DNA from: Flavobacterium dankookense
GTDB lineage: Bacteria; Bacteroidota; Bacteroidia; Flavobacteriales; Flavobacteriaceae
Direction of reading: 5' to 3'
DNA: 64,000 nt
Assembly (NCBI RefSeq): GCF_004362665.1
Contig: NZ_SNXR01000011.1
Location: 496,001 to 560,000, forward strand
Position 1 is the first letter of the stretch, and the number at the start of each line of letters is the position of its first letter. Below, in pieces: positions 63,301 to 64,000 of this stretch. The position numbers were made by a program, and so were the translations under genes. Under the pieces are notes generated by a model. It did no database searches, had not been told where the DNA came from, and saw only the letters and a program-made list of their open reading frames with translations.

Positions 63301-64000
63301 AAAGATTTGTATTAAACCTCGAAGGTAGAAATGCTCATATTCCGTTTGGAAAAGATATTGGAACGTATCAAACAGCTAAAGGATATACCTATAATTTACC
63401 ACAAGAAAAACCAATAGATAATTTAGAATTGGCTTATGCCATATCAGTACACAAATCGCAAGGAAGTGAATTTGATCACGTATTTTTAGTATTACCAAAA
63501 AACAAAAAAACATTACTTTCAAAAGAATTAATATATACAGCAGTTACGCGTGCCAAAACAAAACTGACTGTTTTTGCAGAACAAGACATAAGCGCTTTTC
63601 TTCAATTAACAAGACCTGAAGCAAATAGATTAGCAAAGATTAATGCCAGTTTATTTGAGTTCAAACCAATTCCAAAAGAATTACTGGTAATGAGTGATTG
63701 GTATGAAGAAGGTAAAATTCATCAAACAATTTCGGAGTATATGGTACGTTCTAAATCAGAAGTGATTATTGCCAATATGCTTACTGAAAGAACAGTGCCA
63801 TTTTGGTATGAGAAGCCACTATTCGCATCCGATGGAAGTTTTTATTTACCAGATTTTACAGTAATGTTTGCGGGTGAAACCTATTATCTAGAACATGTAG
63901 GAAGGTTAGATTTACCAGATTATAAAGCACATTGGGAGAAAAAAGTAAAATGGTACCAAAAAAACTTCCCAAATCGTTTATTAACTACCTATGAAACCGC
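60354..64000 (+). CDS. Large SF1/RecD-type helicase with N-terminal extension and C-terminal nuclease-like region (3' end off window)
   Basis: At least 1215 residues with no stop before base 64000. Residues 1-580 are an unusual N-terminal region with a Cys-rich patch near 60-80 (AGCSCSKISDD, then PPCCFS), perhaps metal binding. The motor starts near 605: Walker A ICGGAGTGKTTVVKS, LLLAPTGKAADRL, Walker B IFIIDESSMID near 688, VGDPNQLPPIG near 723, AISVHKSQGSEFDHVFLVLP near 1030 and IYTAVTRAKTKLTVF near 1062. This is the RecD2/UvrD-like set. Beyond 1160 a PD-(D/E)xK-like pattern appears: YLPDFTVMF, then YYLEHVG. So it is probably a helicase-nuclease fusion acting on DNA. It follows the BrxC-like gene by 6 bases and is the third gene of the operon. 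Confidence 0.8.
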   Translation, partial: MLKPKHISARLTWHADGWNGKICQDPEANTYCTGQYSYPGGMYEKKPLQELEAKKYAGCSCSKISDDYIPPCCFSNNAFGTDTTVAEVNSPEWYTNNEIKKYELPPNTISIWPYEEMYFEDDKNADGTFNYENRINNVKAFMKEVKEDTSLIFYYSNYSNPLSGEDDKKYVIVGFGRVKTIHPYMDYDLATDEERKRYAGAFVWQIPITSNYPEEGFRIPYHKYKDQPEILDKIAFFPENSRNFKYAMRHVSDDDALEVVERALEIVDILQNELQDTSEDWEARKKWLHQVVAELWLNRGKYPGMPQVLNYLDLPELNEYFKRETNADREEQAFQDIKNFLLNGYPIEGINIDEIRLGNVKDELATKDEEEINFILDVLPRFEIEESNRLKQITQIISEDRQQNGLEYDISALVKNPYLLCENYAGNGPDDQITFAKIDHGMLPSLDLGLKPLTTRGSDIRFRALCVNNLKQIAPHTFTAAEVILQKINKYLSFLSDWRQFDFKLKNFSSYKNTLIETIVLRNDADNNLFLYLKTVYEDERLIEEKIRDLTKRQIGNFKSPVTDKNWQNFLYDSKSKIAELNPNEYQEAVKAQAEVCQKIFDKGLSVICGGAGTGKTTVVKSIISGIEKAHGIGTSFLLLAPTGKAADRLRERSGKEAKTIHSFLSERGWMNDNFTYKRKGGKLEENIRIFIIDESSMIDQSLMATLFRAINWQTVQRIIFVGDPNQLPPIGYGKVFADIIKWIPEENKGELKENLRQRENKLEGRGTGILDLASIFIQDDFSDLDLKETATNKAKQTELLKQIQELDFTEELKDIEVHFWDNEKELNELMFNTLVRDLEAEHDLKYNEEAYWELLGKTFEDPEDTKGKKANKFQVISPYRSELFGTDALNTFFQSKLNKRNFEKQNFLDGISIYDKVIQYRNRPKSNPIFAYVPGEGNVKINIYNGELGFTRPHGFDTKKFYDNSVNRWYQQKFLAPSFRAQRFVLNLEGRNAHIPFGKDIGTYQTAKGYTYNLPQEKPIDNLELAYAISVHKSQGSEFDHVFLVLPKNKKTLLSKELIYTAVTRAKTKLTVFAEQDISAFLQLTRPEANRLAKINASLFEFKPIPKELLVMSDWYEEGKIHQTISEYMVRSKSEVIIANMLTERTVPFWYEKPLFASDGSFYLPDFTVMFAGETYYLEHVGRLDLPDYKAHWEKKVKWYQKNFPNRLLTTYET

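Overview
The window looks like a chromosome segment of a Flavobacteriaceae member (Flavobacterium-like). Pointers are the low GC content, secreted proteins with a type IX secretion (T9SS) C-terminal sorting domain, TAnnTTTG promoter elements, TPR-linked LytS/NarX-type sensor kinases, an OmpA/adhesin locus and a SbtA/LysR/Icd cluster. No rRNA or tRNA gene was seen.

Layout. (1) 0.2-9.7 kb is signalling-rich: a decayed kelch/T9SS protein, a LytTR regulator with a frameshifted TPR sensor kinase, a second lipoprotein TPR kinase facing a NarL-type regulator, and a sensorless HisKA_2 kinase with a receiver-AraC hybrid regulator. (2) 9.8-22.1 kb is one surface-protein operon: small membrane protein, T9SS protein, OmpA protein, secreted protein and a 2535-residue modular adhesin-like protein, ended by a hairpin. 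(3) 22.5-24.4 kb holds two small membrane proteins and two receiver-like proteins without phospho-acceptor signatures. (4) 24.6-32 kb is accessory: a lone beta-propeller lipoprotein with cassette-like flanks, a 21-bp tandem repeat array, small unknown genes and a large KAP-type P-loop NTPase. (5) 32.2-38.0 kb is a tightly overlapped light/DNA-repair operon: flavin reductase, three photolyase/cryptochrome proteins of different classes, DUF2071 and DUF2256. (6) 38.1-46.3 kb is ordinary metabolism and regulation, including AraC and LysR regulators, isocitrate dehydrogenase, Sua5 and SbtA.

(7) From 46.3 kb to the end the window looks like a defence island. It begins with an integrase remnant and an att-like sequence. 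A minus-strand operon follows: WYL regulator, DnaQ-like exonuclease, two DUF262 (GmrSD-like) proteins and an AAA+ ATPase. A plus-strand operon then runs off the window: a BrxF-like protein without a Walker A motif, a 1219-residue BrxC/PglY-like (DUF6079-type) ATPase, and a very large SF1 helicase with a 580-residue N-terminal extension and a C-terminal nuclease-like region. WYL regulator, GmrSD-like proteins and BrxF/BrxC homologues together resemble the known company of BREX loci. The helicase-nuclease in third place does not match the BREX subtypes I know, so this is the best candidate here for an undescribed or variant system. The decisive genes (methyltransferase, PglZ) would lie beyond base 64000.
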